Part shown: one piece after another, positions 48,746 through 56,888 of the stretch
How the letters are laid out: each line of letters opens with the position of its first letter
Position numbering within the stretch: the stretch's first letter is position 1
Source of the DNA: CAWCUZ01 sp963798795
GTDB taxonomy: Bacteria > Acidobacteriota > Vicinamibacteria > Vicinamibacterales > SCN-69-37
Assembly: GCA_963798795.1 (NCBI GenBank)
Contig: CAWCUZ010000001.1
Location: 992,001-1,056,000 of the forward strand
Length of the DNA stretch: 64,000 nt
Direction of reading: 5' to 3'
The notes under the pieces: generated by a model
What the model saw: the letters and a program-made list of their open reading frames with translations, nothing else
Told to the model about the DNA's origin: nothing
Database searches by the model: none
Translations under genes and position numbers: made by a program

Positions 48746-49634
48746 ATGATGCTGACCGGAGCAAGGTCGGTGCCGGACAGGCCCATCCCCCGCGAACCCT
48801 CCACGGATCGGCGCCCGGACCGATCGCCGGCCGTGGTCTTCGACGACGTGTCGTTCGCGTTCGACGACAATCAGGTGCTCGACCACGTCAGCTTCGAGAT
48901 GCCGACGGGCGGCATGCGGTTCCTGCTGGGCGCGAGCGGGGCCGGCAAGTCGGTGATGCTCAAGCTGATTCTCGGCCTCATGCGGCCCGACGCCGGACGG
49001 ATCGTCGTCAACGGGCAGCGCATCGACCAGTTGCGGGAGCGCGACCTGCTGCCGTTGCGCGCCAACATCGGCATGGTCTTCCAGGAGAACGCGCTGTTCG
49101 ACTCGCTGACGGTGGACGAAAACGTCGGCTACCGCCTCTACGAGGAAACCGATCTGCCCGTGCCCGAGGCTCGGGCGCGGGTGATGGAGGTGCTCGGCTT
49201 CATCGGCCTCGCGGAGTACACCAGTCGGCTCCCGTCCGAACTCTCGGGCGGGCAGCGACGCCGCGTCGGCTTGGCGCGCGCGCTGGCCAGCCGCCCGGGC
49301 CTGCTGCTCTTCGACGACCCCACCACAGGGCTGGATCCGATCACCGCGGCGACCGTGGACGACGAAGTCGTCAAGCTGCGGGACCTGGAACGGGTGACGA
49401 TCGATCGTGGCCACCCACCAGATGCGGGACGCGTTCTACGTCGCGACCCACGCAGCCCAGCGCGACGGCGACACCGTGCGGGTCGGCGAAGCCGTCGATC
49501 CGGCCGCCATCAGAGCCGATTTCATGGTGCTGCACGAAGGGCGCATCCGCTTCGAGGGGCACGCGTCGGAACTGCTCGAGTCGGACGACCCGTACCTCAC
49601 GCAGTTCCTGTACAAGACGCTGCCGCCCTGGTGA
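48746..49634 (+). CDS. ABC transporter ATPase, MlaF type (one frameshift near 49405)
   Basis: An ATP-binding subunit. Walker A is LLGASGAGKSVMLKLILGL, the Q-loop lies in IGMVFQENALFDSLTV, the signature is LSGGQRRRVGLARAL, and Walker B is LLLFDDPTTGLDPITA. After RVT the frame changes near 49405 to IVATHQMRDAFYVATHAA (switch His) and ends FLYKTLPPW. The LFDDPTTGLDP and short C-terminus fit MlaF/Ttg2A lipid-transport ATPases. No MlaE permease or MCE-domain gene lies near, so this is an orphan. The start is uncertain (ATG 48746 or a GTG soon after). A second FTR1-type role is not indicated. Confidence 0.85.
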
Positions 49635-49656
49635 CGCGTGGGCCCCGCAAGCCCTA

Positions 49657-49814
49657 GGGCCTGTCAGGGAATAACGGCACCATCTTGGGTGTCGAGGCGC
49701 CCGGCGGCCAAGGCGCGAGGAGCCAGCATACCCGGCGTATGTGAGCGACGAGCAACGCCCGGCCCCCGGGATGCATCGGCAGCCAGGATGGCGCCGTTAT
49801 TCCCTGACAGGCCC
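49657..49814. mobile_element. MITE-like element, copy 2
   Basis: A 158-bp element nearly identical to the copy at 46567. The 32-bp terminal inverted repeats begin GGGCCTGTCAGGGAATAACG and differ between ends at two positions. No clear target duplication is seen. Its right end supplies the last codons and TAA stop of the gene at 49797-50126. Confidence 0.85.
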
Positions 49815-50126
49815 TGAGGCCCTGGGCCGCCGCAAAGCCCAGGCGAGTGCCGCGCCGAGCGCGAGCCCGACGCCGAGCGCCAGGCCGACCGCCTGCAGCG
49901 GACGCCGCCGGATGCGCAGCGACGCTTCGTCGCCGAAGTTCTCGAGGTCACGCACGCCACGTCTGAGCGTGCGCTTTGCCGTGTGCAGCCCGCCCTCGAT
50001 CGCGTCCTCGGCGACCGACTTGAACAAGCGGGCCTTGTGCGAGACGTGCGCCGCGTTCCGGACCGCGTCCGCCACGCGGTCTGCCGTGGTCGGGCCCTCG
50101 CGGGTGATGTCGACTTCGGAAGCCAT
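49797..50126 (-). CDS. Small membrane-anchored DUF883/ElaB-like protein, C-terminus overwritten by a MITE
   Basis: A 109-aa protein. The N-terminal part is a charged amphipathic helix (MASEVDITREGPTTADRV, then AHVSHKARLFKSVAEDAI), followed by one C-terminal membrane helix (LQAVGLALGVGLALGAALAW). The arrangement resembles YqjD/ElaB-type stress proteins that bind ribosomes at the inner membrane. A strong Shine-Dalgarno (GGAAGGAG) precedes ATG 50126. The last residues GPVRE and the stop are encoded by the terminal inverted repeat of the MITE, so the original C-terminus is lost. Confidence 0.78.
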   Translation of the reverse strand: MASEVDITREGPTTADRVADAVRNAAHVSHKARLFKSVAEDAIEGGLHTAKRTLRRGVRDLENFGDEASLRIRRRPLQAVGLALGVGLALGAALAWALRRPRASGPVRE

Positions 50127-50336
50127 GGGACTCCTTCCGGGGCGCAGGGCGCTCCGCCGGATTACCGTGCAAGATTCCCGCCTTTGCGGACGGACGGCCC
50201 GGCCGGCGCCCGCGGGCGGCAGCGCCCCGACAGCTTGCGCGTTTTCCAGACTCATGCGTTCGGAAATTCCGGCCACCGCTGCGTGACACGCCCGCATGTC
50301 TGTTAACGACGCCGCTGGCGGCGCGTCCTGTGGGGC

Positions 50337-50909
50337 ATGCCGATATCCCGGTTCCGGCCGCGGCGGCCGGTGGTGCTGACCCTGGCGGCGACGGCCTTCC
50401 TCGGCGCGCAGCTCGTCGTGCCGGTTTCGACGCGGTTCTCGCATCTTGGCGGCGGCGCGGCCAATCCTCGCGCACCCGCCGAACGCGCCCTCGAAGCCGG
50501 CCCGCTCCGACCGCCGGCCGAGGTCGACGGCATCCTGCGCCGGTCGTGCGCCGACTGCCACAGCTACGACACGCGCTGGCCCTGGTACAGCCACGTGGCG
50601 CCCATGTCGTGGCTCGTCATCGATCACGTCAACCACGGACGCGAGCACTGGAACCTGTCGACGTTCAACACGCTGCCGCCGTCGAGCCAGCGGCGCCTCC
50701 TCGACGCCGCGTGCCGTCTCGCGACCCGTGGCGCGATGCCGCTGCCGTCCTATCTGCTCGTGCACCGGTCGGCCCGACTGAGCGCGGCCGATGTCGACGC
50801 GTTGTGCGCATGGACGTCAGGCGCCCGGGTTTCGCCTTTCGCCGCCGGGGCCGGGAGCCCGGCGCCGAAAGCCCACGCCCTGTTCGTGCGGTCCGAGCGG
50901 ATAGACTGA
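50337..50909 (+). CDS. Heme-binding domain protein (single CxxCH)
   Basis: A 190-aa exported or membrane-anchored protein. An N-terminal hydrophobic stretch (RRPVVLTLAATAFLGAQLVV) acts as signal or anchor. The heme site CxxCH is in RRSCADCHSYDTRWPWYSHV. HVNHGREHWNLSTFNTL follows, matching the heme-binding family seen in many acidobacteria and Bacteroidetes. The likely role is electron transfer or heme sensing in the periplasm. The GNAT gene starts 7 bp after it. Confidence 0.85.
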   Translation: MPISRFRPRRPVVLTLAATAFLGAQLVVPVSTRFSHLGGGAANPRAPAERALEAGPLRPPAEVDGILRRSCADCHSYDTRWPWYSHVAPMSWLVIDHVNHGREHWNLSTFNTLPPSSQRRLLDAACRLATRGAMPLPSYLLVHRSARLSAADVDALCAWTSGARVSPFAAGAGSPAPKAHALFVRSERID

Positions 50910-50916
50910 AGGCGCC

Positions 50917-51340
50917 ATGCCCGAGATTCGCCTGGCCGACACCGGCGCCGATGTCGCGCGCTGTTTTGCCGTCATGCGCCAGCTGCGGACCCATCTCGAA
51001 GAGAGCGAGTTCGTCACGACCGTCCGCCGGCAACAGGCGGGCGGGTTCGCGCTTGCCTTCCTGGAGGACGCCGGCCTCGTGCAGGCCGTGGCCGGGTTTC
51101 GCGTCATCGACTATCTCGTGGGCGGCCGCATGTTGTACGTCGACGACCTGGTCACCGACGAAGCGGTCCGGTCGCGTGGCTACGGCAGGATGCTGCTCGA
51201 CTGGTTGACCGATCGGGCGCGTGCCGAGGGCTGCCGAGTACGTCGAGCTCGACTCGGGTGTGCAGCGTTTCGAGGCCCACCGCTTCTATCTCACCAACGG
51301 GTTCGTAATCTCGGCACATCATTTTCGGAAAGAGACTTGA
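50917..51340 (+). CDS. GNAT-family N-acetyltransferase (one frameshift near 51233)
   Basis: An acyl-CoA transferase of about 140 codons. MPEIRLADTGADVARCFAVM starts it, then MLYVDDLVTDEAVRSRGYGR gives the acetyl-CoA-binding R/Q-x-x-G-x-G/A (RSRGYGRML). After RAEGC the frame changes near 51233 to EYVELDSGVQRFEAHRFYLT, then NGFVISAHHFRKET and stop. Both parts are needed for a full GNAT domain. TAGACT lies 9 nt upstream. The acceptor is unknown. Confidence 0.8.
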
Positions 51341-51341
51341 T

Positions 51342-51490
51342 AGAAAGGCAGAAGGCAGAAGGCAGAAGGCAAAAGGCAGAAAGGGAGGACCGAGTCAGAG
51401 AAGCTGGGAGCGGGAATCGGCTTTCCGACTTCGGCCTTCTGTCTTCTGCCTTCTGCCTTCGGCCTTCTGTCTTCTGCCTTCTGCCTTCCT
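51342..51490. repeat. Inverted arms of GGCAGAA/TTCTGCC heptamers
   Basis: The left arm (51342-51388) has about six GGCAGAA-type heptamers. The right arm (51431-51490) has about eight CTTCTGCC-type heptamers. They are reverse complements separated by about 43 nt and could form a long hairpin between the GNAT and FmdB genes. No coding sense. Confidence 0.8.
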
Positions 51491-51521
51491 CTCGCCGCGG
51501 CATTCGTGAGACGCTCCCTCC

Positions 51522-51776
51522 ATGCCGCTCTTCGACTTCCGATGCCGCGTCTGCCAGCAGGAGTTCGAGGCGCTCGTCCGCCCCGCCGTCACGCCCGCCT
51601 GCCCGGCCTGTGGCGCCTCCGATCTCGACAGGCTGCCGTCCGGCTTTGCCGTCAGCTCCGCCGAGCGGCGCGGCGCCGCTGCCCTGAAGGCGCGGCGCAA
51701 AGCGGCCACCGCCGCCGCGCACGAGAACATCGCCACCGAGCGCGAAATCGACCGGCACCGGCGCGAAGACCACTAG
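51522..51776 (+). CDS. FmdB-family small zinc-ribbon protein
   Basis: An 84-aa protein. Two CxxC knuckles are seen in MPLFDFRCRVCQQEF and TPACPACGASDLDRLPSGF, which is the FmdB regulatory-domain pattern. A basic C-terminal helix (ALKARRKAATAAAHENIATE) follows. Function in this family is not established. Confidence 0.88.
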   Translation: MPLFDFRCRVCQQEFEALVRPAVTPACPACGASDLDRLPSGFAVSSAERRGAAALKARRKAATAAAHENIATEREIDRHRREDH

Positions 51777-51839
51777 ACGGCCGGCCGCAGTCCCAGGCTC
51801 AGGCCCTGGGCCCCAGCGCCGGACGCGTCTTCTACTCCT

Positions 51840-52097
51840 CTACTCCTCGTCCTCGCGCTCGATGGCGTTCCCTTCCCCGCCGGCGCCCATGTCGATGCTG
51901 GTCGCACCGGGACCCTGGTGGACGTCGGCCGAGCCGTGCCGTTGCTTGCGCACGTCGATCCCCCTGGGATGGCCGCCGTGGTCGCGAGTGGCCTGCGGAA
52001 TCCTTCCGGGCGAGCGGCTGATGCCGAGCACGTCGCCCTGTTCCTTGCCGGCCTCGATCTCCTGCTCCAGCTTCTTGCGCGTGTCCTTGCCTGCCAT
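51840..52097 (-). CDS. Small hydrophilic protein of unknown function
   Basis: An 85-aa protein (MAGKDTRKKLEQEIEAGKEQ, then QGDVLGISRSPGRIPQATRD and GNAIEREDEE at the end). It is rich in Gly, Asp, Glu and Arg with no hydrophobic core and is predicted to be largely disordered. A GAGGTGAG ribosome-binding site precedes ATG 52097. No family is recognised. Confidence 0.65.
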   Translation of the reverse strand: MAGKDTRKKLEQEIEAGKEQGDVLGISRSPGRIPQATRDHGGHPRGIDVRKQRHGSADVHQGPGATSIDMGAGGEGNAIEREDEE

Positions 52098-52265
52098 GAC
52101 TCACCTCGAAATCCGGGTCGCCTCCCGCCTGGCCCGCCCATGCCGCGGCCCGGGCTGGGCGTGATTCTCCTGCGGATCGGACATGCAGCAAGCGTTCCAT
52201 TCCCCTGGGATTGGCGATGGGTGATTTGTGATTTGCGATTGGACCATTGTGATTTGTAATGACTC

Positions 52266-53680
52266 ATGCACGACGGCGCGCCGACGTACTGGTATTCGCG
52301 GTTCGTGTTCGAGCGGGCCCTCGCGGGTGTCTACGTCGTCGCGTTTGCGTGCACGATCAACCAGTTCGTGCCGCTGCTCGGCGAGCGCGGGCTCCTGCCG
52401 GTGCCGCGGTTCACGCAAGTCGTGCCGTTCCGGTCGGCGCCCAGCCTCTTCTATCTCGCGCCGCACGACTGGGCGTTTCGTGCCGCGGCGTGGTTCGGAC
52501 TCGGCCTGGCCCTGCTGGCGTTCGGCGGCTTGCCGCAACGGGCGGGCGCCGTGGCCTCGGGCCTCGTCTGGGCGCTGCTGTGGGTGCTGTATCTCTCGTT
52601 CGTCAACGTCGGCCAGACGTTCTACGGGTTCGGCTGGGAAACGCTGCTGCTCGAGGCGGGGTTCTTCGCGATCTTCGCCGGGGGCGCCGCCACGGCGCCA
52701 AGCCTCGTGGCCTCATCTTCATCTGGCGCTGGATGCTGTTCCGGGTCATGTTCGGCGCGGGACTGATCAAGCTGCGGGGCGACCCGTGCTGGCACGACCT
52801 GACCTGCCTCGACTACTACTTCCAGACCCAGCCCATGCCGAACCCCCTGAGCTGGTACTTCCACTGGCTCCCGCCGTGCGATCCACCACGCCGGCGTCGT
52901 GGTCAATCACATCGTCGAGGTCGGCGTGCCGTTCCTGCTCTTCGCGCCGCAGCCGTTCGCGTCGATTGCGGGTCTCGTCACGATCGCATTCCAGCTCGTG
53001 CTGATCGCGAGCGGCAATCTCTCGTGGTTGAACTGGCTGACGATCGTGCTCTGCATCCCCGCGCTCGACGACCGATGGTTCCGCTGGCTGCCCGTCTCGC
53101 CGCCGGCGCTGCATCTGACCAGGCGCCTACCGGACGGTCACCTATCTGGCGGTCGCGCTCGTGGCCGCCCTGAGCGTCCGGCCGATCCGCAACCTGCTGT
53201 CGCCCGGCCAGCTCATGAACACGTCGTTCGAGCCGCTGCACCTCGTCAACACGTACGGCGCGTTCGGCAGCATCACGCGCGACCGCTATGAAATCGTCAT
53301 CGAAGGCACGAGCGACGCGACGGTCACCTCCGATACCGTCTGGCGCGCGTACGAGTTCAAGGGCAAACCGGGCGATCCGGCGAAACGGCCGCCGCAGGTG
53401 GCGCCGTATCACCTGCGGCTCGACTGGCTGATGTGGTTCGCGGCCATGTCGCCCACGCCGCGCGATCCATGGTTTGCCGCGCTCATCGGCAAGCTGCTCG
53501 AGGCGACCCGCGCGACGCTGGGGTTGCTGGCGGGCAACCCGTTTCCGGACGTCCGCCGCGCTATCTCCGGGCGCGGTACTGCGTTACCGGTTCACGACGC
53601 CGGAGGAGCGGCGCGAGAGCGGACTGATCTGGCACCGCGAGCTGGCCGGAACCTTCCTGCCGCCGGTCCGGCGCCGCTGA
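52266..53680 (+). CDS. Lipase maturation factor family membrane protein (at least four frameshifts)
   Basis: A multi-helix membrane protein of the LMF1 family. Frame one gives YWYSRFVFERALAGVYVVAF and GFGWETLLLEAGFFAIFAGG. A change near 52698 leads to GLIFIWRWMLFRVMFGAGL and LRGDPCWHDLTCLDYYFQTQ (conserved WHDL). Another near 52880 leads to HHAGVVVNHIVEVGVPFLLF, another near 53124 to YRTVTYLAVALVAALSVRP and MNTSFEPLHLVNTYGAFGSI, and one or two near 53560 to the end (RFTTPEERRESGLIWHRE). All family segments occur in order. LMF proteins help fold secreted lipases. The gene is either damaged or mis-assembled. Confidence 0.8.
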
Positions 53681-53704
53681 GATCCGGCGGCCGGCCGCCG
53701 CCGG

Positions 53705-55186
53705 TCAGCGCTGAAAGGATTCCGTCCGCGACGCGGCGGAGAGCTTGACGAGGAACCGCTCCGGGTCGGCCCAGAACCGCTCGCGCAATTCGCCGAGTCC
53801 GCGCGCGCCGCCATAGCTGACCGACGAGCACAGGTGCTTGACCATGTCGCGCACGACGGCGCGCACCGATCCGCGCGCCGGCACGCTGACCTCGAGGCCC
53901 TCGGCCCCGAGCGCCTCCAGTTCGCGCACGTCGGCATCCTCGAGGTCGAGCCGGTCGCGCACCGCGCCGATCGACGCCATGCCGCGGAACACCTTGAACG
54001 GCACGTGCACGAGCTTTTGCGATTCGGGCATCAGGACGGGCTTATGCACGACCTCGCCGGGCGTCTCCTCCGTGCCGGCGAATGCGCTCCCCAGCATCAC
54101 CGTGTCGCCGCCAAACAGCAGCGCTTCGGCAATGCCGCCGTCGCGCTTGACGCCGCCGTCGGCGATGAGCGGCACGCGCCCGCCCACGGCCAGCCGGCAT
54201 TGCACGAGCGCCTCGACCTGCGGAATCCCGAAGTTGGTGGTGAGGCGCGTGGCGCAGCCGCCGCCGGGTCCGATGCCGACCTTGATGCCGTTGACGCCGC
54301 GCTCGAGCAGAAAGGTCGCGCCCGCGCCCGTGGCCACGTTGCCGGCGACGATCTCCGTGTCGCCGCACCGCTTCCGAATTTCGTCGATCGCCCGCGCCAT
54401 CACCAGCGAATGCCCGTGCGCGATGTCGATGACCAGCACGTCCGCGCCGGCGCGCCGCACCTCGACCGCGCGCTCCAGGTAGTCGCCGGTGGCGCCCACC
54501 GCGGCGCCCACGCGCAGGCGCCCCTGGTCGTCGCGCGTCGCGAAGGGATGACGCCGCTGCTTGATCAGGTCCTTGGCCGTGACGAGCCCGATCAGCCGTT
54601 CGTCCGAGCCGACGAGCGGCAGCTTCTTGATCTTGCGCTCGACCATGAGGCGCTCGGCCGCGGCCATCGACACCGGACCGGTGTGCACGACCAGGCGGTC
54701 GCGCGGGGTCATCCGGTCGGCGACCGTCAGATCGCTCGCGACGAACCGCACGTCGCGCTCGGTGATGACGCCGACCAGCCGGCGCGCGGCATCGATCACC
54801 GCGAGCGTGCCGACGCCGGTGCGCTCCATCAGCCGCTGCGCGTCGGCAATGCTGCGGTCCGGCTCGATGGCGTGCGGGTCCGCGATGACGCCGTGCTGCG
54901 TGCGCTTCACCGCCGCGATTTCCGACACCTGCGGCGCGATGTCGCCGGCGCGGAACCCGCGGTCGATGACGCCAAGGCCGCCCTCTTCCGCCAGGACAAT
55001 GGCCATCGCGGCGCGGGTAATCGTGTCCATGTTGGCCGACACGATCGGCCGTTGCAGTGTCAGGTGCTCCGAAAAACGGGCGGACAGATCGATGCCGGAC
55101 GGATCGCGCCGCGGCAGCACTCCGAGCTGCGGCGCGAACAGAAAGTCATCGAACGTGCATCCACGAACGACACTGAGCAGGTCCAT
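53705..55186 (-). CDS. IMP dehydrogenase family protein (GuaB-like) with altered catalytic loop
   Basis: A 493-aa (beta/alpha)8 enzyme. TFDDFLFAPQLGVLPRRDPS and IVSANMDTITRAAMAIVLAEE begin it. Two CBS domains interrupt the barrel (about residues 100-215; GVITERDVRFVASDLTV, LIGLVTAKDLIKQR). The catalytic Cys loop is GIGPGGGCATRLTTNFG; ordinary IMPDH has GPGSICTTR. LIADGGVKRDGG is the phosphate site. It oxidises IMP to XMP, or reduces GMP in related GuaB1 proteins, and the changed loop leaves which open. A TAGACT lies about 17 nt before ATG 55186. Confidence 0.85.
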   Translation of the reverse strand: MDLLSVVRGCTFDDFLFAPQLGVLPRRDPSGIDLSARFSEHLTLQRPIVSANMDTITRAAMAIVLAEEGGLGVIDRGFRAGDIAPQVSEIAAVKRTQHGVIADPHAIEPDRSIADAQRLMERTGVGTLAVIDAARRLVGVITERDVRFVASDLTVADRMTPRDRLVVHTGPVSMAAAERLMVERKIKKLPLVGSDERLIGLVTAKDLIKQRRHPFATRDDQGRLRVGAAVGATGDYLERAVEVRRAGADVLVIDIAHGHSLVMARAIDEIRKRCGDTEIVAGNVATGAGATFLLERGVNGIKVGIGPGGGCATRLTTNFGIPQVEALVQCRLAVGGRVPLIADGGVKRDGGIAEALLFGGDTVMLGSAFAGTEETPGEVVHKPVLMPESQKLVHVPFKVFRGMASIGAVRDRLDLEDADVRELEALGAEGLEVSVPARGSVRAVVRDMVKHLCSSVSYGGARGLGELRERFWADPERFLVKLSAASRTESFQR

Positions 55187-55334
55187 CTCGGCCCGGGGGG
55201 CGAGTCTATCAGGTCCCTCGGGTCCCTCGGGTCCTCAATTCCTGCGGGACTTCAGATACACCCGCCGCGCGAGCATGCCGGTGAGGGCGACGAGCTGCCC
55301 GCCAGCGATGATCAGGTTGACGACCCCGGGGACT

Positions 55335-55940
55335 TCAACCCGCCCGCCGCGTCGACTGGCGTTCGACGCCGAGGCGGCGCGCCATCCGTTCCGCCAGCGC
55401 CTCCACGTCGGACCAGTTCGTGTATTCGTGGTCGCGGCTGGTGTCGGTCGAGCCGCCTTCGCTCTTCGCGATGCGACGCATGATCAGTTTCACCAGCCAG
55501 TTGTACCGCGTGTAGGCCAGCCGCCCCGCGACGCACAGGACTTCCGACGGCCGCCAGCCGGCCTGGTCGACGAACTGCTGCGCGATCGTGCGCACGGCCT
55601 CGCGGTCGGCAAACCGTTGCGACGCGGCGCTCAGGCTGACGGACACGAACGCCGACGGACGGCCGTTCAACTCCTGAACATGCCGCCACACGAACGCCCG
55701 GGCCGCGGCCTGGTGCTTGCGCATGTGAATCGATGCGGCCAGGATGAAGCCGCGCGCGTCCCCGGGGCCGACCCTCCGGCGCCCCATGTCGCCCTGGCGC
55801 GCCATCGACGTGAGGTCGATCGCTTCGCTCGTCAGTCCGCGCTGGCGAAGCGCCTCCACGAGCCGCTCGGCGATTCGGCGGGTTTGCCCTTCACTGGTTG
55901 CATAGAAGACGGGAAGCTCGACCGGCACAGGCGCCTCCAT
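55335..55940 (-). CDS. Flavodoxin-fold protein, HemG-like (menaquinone-dependent protoporphyrinogen oxidase type)
   Basis: A 201-aa flavodoxin. The FMN-binding N-terminus is VFYATSEGQTRRIAERLVEA. FILAASIHMRKHQAAARAFV matches the conserved HemG strand (ILGASIHxGKH in relatives), and FVSVSLSAA and NWLVKLIMRRIAKSEGGSTD are in the family order. HemG oxidises protoporphyrinogen IX in heme synthesis using quinones. Start at ATG 55940. Confidence 0.82.
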   Translation of the reverse strand: MEAPVPVELPVFYATSEGQTRRIAERLVEALRQRGLTSEAIDLTSMARQGDMGRRRVGPGDARGFILAASIHMRKHQAAARAFVWRHVQELNGRPSAFVSVSLSAASQRFADREAVRTIAQQFVDQAGWRPSEVLCVAGRLAYTRYNWLVKLIMRRIAKSEGGSTDTSRDHEYTNWSDVEALAERMARRLGVERQSTRRAG

Positions 55941-56087
55941 CGGTGGAGACCACGCAAGGGCCGTGCCGATGACGGCCGGGCGCCTACGGCCGGTCCGGAA
56001 GAGCGCGCCCGGTGAAAATCCACCCGGGGTGCGAAATACCGCGGCGCGCGGGGATGCTTTCGTGACGCGCGCGGTAAGCTGGTCGAC

Positions 56088-56831
56088 ATGCAGCTGCAAG
56101 GACACACCGTGCTCGTGACCGGCGGCGCTTCCGGTATCGGGCGGGCGCTCGCCGACCGCTTTCACCGGAGCGGCAGTCAGGTCATCGCCTGCGGACGCCG
56201 GTCGGACCGGCTGGACAATCTGCGAGCGGCCCTGCCGGGCACGATCACGCGCGTGTGCGACCTGCGGGAGGCGCCCGCGCGGGCGGCGCTCATCGACTGG
56301 GTGGCGCGCGAGCACCCGCAGTTCGACGTCCTCGTCAATAATGCGGGCATCCAACGGTATCCCTCGTTGACCGAGCCCGAGGACTGGGCGCGCACCCAGG
56401 AGGAGATCCGGGTCAATCTGGACGCGCCGATCCACCTCGCCATGCTGGCGGCGCCGCACCTGTCGCGCCGGCCACACGCCGCCATCATCAATCTCACGTC
56501 CGGCCTGAGCTTTGCTCCGCTGGCGCGCGCGCCAATCTACAGCGCCACCAAGGCCGCCCTGCATTCCTTCACATGGTCGCTGCGCCATCACCTGGCTGGC
56601 ACGTCGGTCCAGGTCATCGAGCTGATTCCGCCGGCCGTCGACACCGACCTCGGCGGGCCGGGGCTGCACACGTTCGGGGTGCCGGTCGATGAATTCGCCG
56701 ACGTCGCCATGGCCGGCTTCGCCCGCGGCGACCTGGAGATCGCGCACGGCTTTGCCGCCGGAGCGAGCCAGGCGTCGCGCGCCGAGATCGACGCGCTCTT
56801 CGCGCGCATGAACGGATCGCACCAGCCGTAG
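56088..56831 (+). CDS. Short-chain dehydrogenase/reductase (DltE-like)
   Basis: A 247-aa Rossmann enzyme. The cofactor motif is VLVTGGASGIGRALADRF, the structural motif VLVNNAGIQRYPSLTE, the catalytic Ser is in INLTSGLSF, and YSATKAALHSF gives Tyr-x-x-x-Lys. The C-terminus (VIELIPPAVDTDLGG) is typical of DltE-type SDRs. The substrate is unknown. It is divergent from the HemG-like gene. Confidence 0.92.
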   Translation: MQLQGHTVLVTGGASGIGRALADRFHRSGSQVIACGRRSDRLDNLRAALPGTITRVCDLREAPARAALIDWVAREHPQFDVLVNNAGIQRYPSLTEPEDWARTQEEIRVNLDAPIHLAMLAAPHLSRRPHAAIINLTSGLSFAPLARAPIYSATKAALHSFTWSLRHHLAGTSVQVIELIPPAVDTDLGGPGLHTFGVPVDEFADVAMAGFARGDLEIAHGFAAGASQASRAEIDALFARMNGSHQP

Positions 56832-56888
56832 GCTGCTTCACGGGTGCCCGCTGGTATACTGCGGCCCTCCCCCGCCCCGATCGCCCTG

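Noticed and set aside
51342..51490. CRISPR or tandem coding repeat
   Set aside because: Units are only 7 nt and the two arms are inverted; no spacers and no sensible peptide.
55236..55330. Possible small membrane peptide (NLIIAGGQLVALTGMLARRV)
   Set aside because: A plausible transmembrane helix ends at 55240, but no start codon is in frame outside the HemG-like gene. May be a remnant.
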